This document shows positions 60,436-64,000 of a stretch of DNA of 64,000 nt, one piece after another. Position 1 is the stretch's first letter; the number at the start of each line of letters is the position of its first letter. Both the position numbers and the translations under genes were made by a program. Source of the DNA: Streptomyces sp. WZ-12. GTDB taxonomy: Bacteria > Actinomycetota > Actinomycetes > Streptomycetales > Streptomycetaceae. The notes below the pieces were generated by a model, which saw only the letters and a program-made list of their open reading frames with translations, did not search any database and had not been told where the DNA came from. The stretch lies in NCBI RefSeq assembly GCF_028898845.1, contig NZ_CP118574.1, forward strand, positions 4,375,001-4,439,000, given 5' to 3'.

Positions 60436-61254
60436 CTACCCGGCCGGCTTGATCAGATAGCCCGCACCCCGCCGGGTGTGGATCATCGGCTCCCGACCGG
60501 CGTCGATCTTCCGCCGCAGATACGAGATATACAGTTCGACCACATTGGCCTGCCCCCCGAAGTCATAGCTCCACACCCGGTCCAGGATCTGCGTCTTGCT
60601 GAGCACCCGCCGCGGGTTCCGCATCAGATAGCGCAGCAACTCGAACTCGGTGGCGGTCAGATGGATGTCCTGGCCGTCCCGCCACACCTCGTGACTGTCC
60701 TCGTCCAGCATGAGGTCGCCCACGGTCAGCAGCGACTCGCTCCGCATCGCCGCCGCGCCCGCCCGACGCAGCAGCCCGCGCAGCCGTGCCACCACCTCTT
60801 CCAGGCTGAACGGCTTGGTGACGTAGTCGTCGCCGCCCGCCGTCAGCCCGGCGATCCGGTCCTCGACCGCGTCCTTGGCGGTCAGGAACAGCACCGGAAC
60901 GTCCGGTAGTTCGTTCCGCAGCCGGCCGAGGACGGTCAGCCCGTCCATGTCCGGCAGCATCACGTCCAGCACCACCGCGTCCGGCCGCCAACTCCTGGCG
61001 CACCGCAGCGCACCCGCGCCGTCGCCCTCCGCCTTGATGTCCCAACCCTCGTAACGCAGCGCCAGCGACAGCAGGTCCGCGAGCGAGGACTCGTCGTCCA
61101 CGACCAGCACCCGCACCGGGCTGCCGTCGGCCCGCAACAACTCCGGCTGCTTGCCGGGGGCCTGACCGGACGCCTTGCCGGGCGCCCCTCTGGAGGACGA
61201 ACCCGGGACCGGCGCACGGTACGAAGCTGAGGACGTCGACGAAGTCAGGGTCAT
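60436..61254 (-). CDS. OmpR-family response regulator
   Basis: This 272-residue regulator has a receiver domain (VRVLVVDDESSLADLL, phospho-acceptor Asp in VVLDVMLPDMDG, FLTAKD, YVTKPFS) and an OmpR winged helix (VWRDGQDIHLTATEFELLRYLM, VVELYISYLRRKID). The first 45 residues are a Ser/Gly-rich extension absent from most homologues, so an in-frame downstream start is possible. It is the first gene of the operon with the kinase and two glycosyltransferases. Confidence 0.92.
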   Translation of the reverse strand: MTLTSSTSSASYRAPVPGSSSRGAPGKASGQAPGKQPELLRADGSPVRVLVVDDESSLADLLSLALRYEGWDIKAEGDGAGALRCARSWRPDAVVLDVMLPDMDGLTVLGRLRNELPDVPVLFLTAKDAVEDRIAGLTAGGDDYVTKPFSLEEVVARLRGLLRRAGAAAMRSESLLTVGDLMLDEDSHEVWRDGQDIHLTATEFELLRYLMRNPRRVLSKTQILDRVWSYDFGGQANVVELYISYLRRKIDAGREPMIHTRRGAGYLIKPAG

Positions 61255-61671
61255 GACGGGAGCCTGACCAACCCCTCTGAAAGCTCCCTTGCCGGTTTCT
61301 GTGAATCTCCTGAGAATCTCCCCTTCCGTCGGTCAAGCCCCCGTAAGCCGTCGACCACGCCGCCGGGCTCCCCACGACGAGGGGCCCGCGGCCACGGCTT
61401 CTCACCCTCGCCCCGGACGCCCCGCAGGGCGCCCACCGGGCCGAGGAACCAGCCCGGACCGCCCCCCGCGCGGCCCGGACCGATCACCTGCACCCAGCCT
61501 CCCACCCCCCACTGACAATCGCCCTGACCTGCACTTTCACCGATGACCGAAGGGCTGCTCGCCTACCTCACCCGCCGACACCGACGGTGACACCGCCCCC
61601 AGGGACCCCCTCCCCTTCCTCTCCCCCTTCTTCGCTCCCGCCCGCTCCACCCCGTCCCGTACCGTCGCCCC
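61255..61671. other. Gap without a recognisable gene
   Basis: This 417-bp region lies between the divergent response regulator and FMN reductase genes. It presumably contains both promoters. I saw no strong dyad or coding frame. Confidence 0.45.
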
Positions 61672-62292
61672 ATGCCCCGACTCCTGGCCCTCTCCGGCAG
61701 CCTCCGCGCCCGCTCGTCCAACGGCGCCGTGCTGCGCTCCGCCCTGGACCTCTTCGACGGCCCCACCGCCACCGCGGACATCGGCGCGCTCCCGCACTTC
61801 AACCCCGACCTGGACGGCGAGGAGGCCACCCCGCCCGCCCCCGTCGCGGCCCTGCGCACCGCCGTGGCCGCCGCCGACGCGCTGCTCATCGTCAGCCCGG
61901 AGTACGCGCACGGCGTCCCCGGCGTCCTCAAGAACGCCCTCGACTGGCTGGTCAGCAGCGGCGAATGCGTCGACAAGCCGGTCGCCGTGATCACCGCCTC
62001 CCCGTTCCCCACCGGCGGCGACCACGCCAACGCCCAACTCCGGGAGATCCTGCGCATGATGACCGGCAATGTCATCGCCGACGCCTGCCGGGAGATCCCC
62101 GCCATCGGCCCGAAGGTCGATCCCGGCACCGAGCGCGTCACCGACGCCCCGACCCTCGCCGACCTCCGCACCGCCATGTCCCACCTGGCCACCGCGACCA
62201 CGTGGACGGCCAGGACCGCGCCAGCCGCCGCAGCCACGCCGACGGCCGAGGCCACCCCAACCGCCGCGCCGGACACCCCCGTTACCCCGTAG
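61672..62292 (+). CDS. NAD(P)H-dependent FMN reductase
   Basis: The 206-residue flavodoxin-fold protein has the FMN phosphate loop LALSGSLRARSSNGAVL and the family motif IVSPEYAHGVPGVLKNALDWL. It reduces FMN, quinones or other acceptors with NAD(P)H. The C-terminal 30 residues are an Ala/Pro/Thr-rich tail. It is a single gene, convergent with the DUF2797 gene. Confidence 0.9.
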   Translation: MPRLLALSGSLRARSSNGAVLRSALDLFDGPTATADIGALPHFNPDLDGEEATPPAPVAALRTAVAAADALLIVSPEYAHGVPGVLKNALDWLVSSGECVDKPVAVITASPFPTGGDHANAQLREILRMMTGNVIADACREIPAIGPKVDPGTERVTDAPTLADLRTAMSHLATATTWTARTAPAAAATPTAEATPTAAPDTPVTP

Positions 62293-62302
62293 CGGCCACC
62301 CC

Positions 62303-63247
62303 TCAAAACAACCCCTCCTGTTCCCCTCCCCGCCCCCTTCCGTGCTCCGCCGCCCATCGCACCGGCGCCGTCGTCACCGCTCCCCGGGCGGCGCCGAGCA
62401 CCCACCCCGAGAGCAGCCGCGCGTCCAACACGGCGACCCCGCCGCCCCCACCGGCCCCCGCCAACCGCAGATACACATCGGCCCCCACCCCGGCCACGAC
62501 CTCACCGACGACCTCCGCCCCGGCCGTCAGCCCGCCCACCTCCCCGACCTCGCCGGAAGCCGCTATCCGCGCCAGCCCGAACAGCTCCCCGTGGTCCACC
62601 GGCTCGCACCCCACCGGCTCCAACGTCTCCGGCCAACCCGCCAACCCCCGTGCCACGCCGTGCAGTTGCGCCAGCTCGGCGGCCCGCTCCGGCCACGGCG
62701 GCAGCGCCCCACGGGCCGCCCGCTTCGCCTCCTTCGCGAACCGGTCCGGGACCCCCAGCGCGCTCCCCAACAGCGCCTCCGCCCGCCGCGCCGCCATCAA
62801 CGGCCCGCGCCCCAACCAGGCGTACGCCACCGCCCCCTGCTCCACCAGCCGCGCCGCCCCGCGCTCTTCGGCCGTGATCCCCACCTTGACCAGCCCGGGA
62901 CCGAAGTACGCCAGATAGACGCCGTACGGGCGCGGATCATCGGCCATGGTGTCCGCCGCCACCGACCGCGACCGGTCCAACTGCGCACACCGCGGGCACT
63001 GGTCCTTGCCCCCCTCGCCCTCCAGCACCGCACCGTACGGACAGACGATCCACCGCCCGGCCCGCCGCACCCCCAGGCACCTCCGCTCCCCCACCGCCGC
63101 GAACGCCAGCGCCTTCCCCACCGGCAACGGGCTCACCCGCTCGGCATCCCGCTCCGCGCAGTACCAACCGAGCCGCTGGCCGAACCGCCCCACCGGCCCG
63201 GCCCCCGGCCCGCCGCCCGACCACCGCGGTCCCGTACATCGCCACAC
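62303..63247 (-). CDS. DUF2797 protein
   Basis: This 314-residue protein belongs to the DUF2797 family. Visible features are a zinc-ribbon-like cysteine set (WYCAERDAER, RRCLG, DQCPRC) and a core with PYGVYLAYFGPGLVKVGITAEER...EQGAVAYAWLGRGPLMAARRAE, which resembles a GIY-YIG-like nuclease fold. The frame is open to 63697, but I chose GTG 63247 because the conserved VWRCTGPRW starts there. The function of the family is unknown. Confidence 0.72.
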   Translation of the reverse strand: MWRCTGPRWSGGGPGAGPVGRFGQRLGWYCAERDAERVSPLPVGKALAFAAVGERRCLGVRRAGRWIVCPYGAVLEGEGGKDQCPRCAQLDRSRSVAADTMADDPRPYGVYLAYFGPGLVKVGITAEERGAARLVEQGAVAYAWLGRGPLMAARRAEALLGSALGVPDRFAKEAKRAARGALPPWPERAAELAQLHGVARGLAGWPETLEPVGCEPVDHGELFGLARIAASGEVGEVGGLTAGAEVVGEVVAGVGADVYLRLAGAGGGGGVAVLDARLLSGWVLGAARGAVTTAPVRWAAEHGRGRGGEQEGLF

Positions 63248-63303
63248 ACCGTCAGCGTACGACCGCCCACTGACAACGCCCCCGCGCGCCGACCACCGCC
63301 CGG

Positions 63304-64000
63304 CTACCCCACGGCCGCCCGCGCCCCCTCCGGCTCCTGCTCCCGCTCGCCCTCCCCCCGGAACGTGGCCCGATAGGCCCGCGGCGACACCCCCAGCGCC
63401 ACCTGGAAGTGCTGCCGCAGCGACGCCGCCGTCCCGAACCCGGCCTCCGCCGCGATCCGGTCCACCGTCAGCCCGGTCTCCTCCAGCAACTGCCGCGCCC
63501 GCTCGACCCGTTGCTGGGTCATCCACTGCACCGGCGACATCCCCACCTCCTCCCGGAACCGCCGGGTGAAGGTCCGCACGCTCATCGCCTCCCGCGCCGC
63601 CAACTCCCGCAGGCTCAGCGGCCGGTCCAGATGCTCCAGCGCCCAGGCCCGCGCCGCGCCCGTCGACGACACCCGCGGCTCCGACACCGGCCGCCACACG
63701 TACTGCGCCTGTCCGCCCTCCCGGTGTGGCGGCACCACCGTCCGCCGCGCCACGTCATTGGCCACCGCCGCCCCGTGATCGCACCGCACCATGTGCAGGC
63801 AGAGATCCACCCCCGAGGCCACCCCCGCCGCCGTCAACACGTCCCCCTCGTCCGTGTACAGGACGTCGGCGTCCAGCTCGATCTGCGGGAACAACCGCCG
63901 GAAGTCGTCCACCGACCGCCAGTGCGTGGTGGCCCGCCGCCCGTCCAGCAGCCCCGCCGCGGCCAGCACGAACGCCCCCGTGCAGATCGACGCGATCCGC
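63304..64000 (-). CDS. GlxA-like AraC-family regulator, truncated by the window end
   Basis: This 5'-truncated gene encodes a regulator with a DJ-1/PfpI-like (GATase1-like) N-terminal domain and a C-terminal AraC domain. Visible are RIASICTGAFVLAAAGLLDGRRATTHW at the window edge (read in two pieces), VDLCLHMVRCDHGAAVANDVARR, and two helix-turn-helices (LSLRELAAREAMSVRTFTRRF and LTVDRIAAEAGFGTAASLRQHF). Such regulators control catabolism of nitrogenous or other small compounds. The start lies outside the window. Confidence 0.88.
   Translation of the reverse strand, partial: RIASICTGAFVLAAAGLLDGRRATTHWRSVDDFRRLFPQIELDADVLYTDEGDVLTAAGVASGVDLCLHMVRCDHGAAVANDVARRTVVPPHREGGQAQYVWRPVSEPRVSSTGAARAWALEHLDRPLSLRELAAREAMSVRTFTRRFREEVGMSPVQWMTQQRVERARQLLEETGLTVDRIAAEAGFGTAASLRQHFQVALGVSPRAYRATFRGEGEREQEPEGARAAVG

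Overview
The window is chromosomal DNA of a Streptomyces-type actinomycete. The evidence is very high GC, GTG and TTG starts with purine-rich ribosome binding sites, rare TTA codons placed at gene starts, a CYP105-like P450 with a 3Fe-4S ferredoxin, paired SigB/F/G-type sigma factors, a sortase LAxTG substrate and a tRNA adenosine deaminase locus of the streptomycete kind. About 70 genes are supported. I saw no insertion sequence, CRISPR array or replication origin.

Layout. 0-8.4 kb: two MmyB-type regulators, each divergent to its target (an MFS pump; a zinc alcohol dehydrogenase), an NfeD/SPFH pair, and a MarR-P450-ferredoxin locus with nested operator dyads. 8.5-12.5 kb: a zinc-starvation pair (cysteine-free L32 and a CobW GTPase), a sortase substrate, a SigE-family sigma factor with a possible broken partner, and a DUF4232 lipoprotein. 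12.6-15.9 kb: housekeeping genes (VapB-like protein, LytR_C protein, upp, the tadA pair, tRNA-Ser). 16.2-31 kb: an accessory segment (Uma2 protein, LysR, SDR) leading into a compact biosynthetic cluster. 31.8-45.9 kb: membrane proteins, two SigB/F/G-type sigma factors, a MarR-controlled DHA2 pump fused to beta-sandwich repeats with a YceI partner, TrmB, and a sedolisin protease. 46.2-50.8 kb: a less GC-rich island with Nudix, an XRE-TPR regulator and an operon ending in a 40-residue peptide plus an isoaspartyl-methyltransferase homologue. 50.9-64 kb: carboxypeptidase, TetR/MFS pair, a two-component system with two glycosyltransferases, FMN reductase, DUF2797 protein and a truncated AraC-type regulator.

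The most promising candidate for an undescribed system is the 19.5-30.9 kb cluster. A stand-alone adenylation enzyme and carrier protein would tether an amino acid. An acyl-CoA-dehydrogenase homologue, with its usual base replaced and the alternative one retained, would oxidise it. An ectoine-synthase homologue (without ectA or ectB), a transglutaminase-like protein, a StyA-like flavin monooxygenase with reductase, a UbiD/UbiX pair and an old yellow enzyme would tailor it. Two SMR proteins would export a probably cationic product. A LuxR-type ATPase regulator sits at the end, and three genes carry early TTA codons, which implies bldA control. I do not recognise this combination as a known pathway.

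The second candidate is at 48.2-50.8 kb. A peptide gene is translationally coupled to the gene before it and lies 3 bp upstream of a long RiPP-type protein-isoaspartyl methyltransferase. This is the minimal layout of aspartimide-forming RiPPs (imiditides), here without lanthionine or ATP-grasp enzymes.
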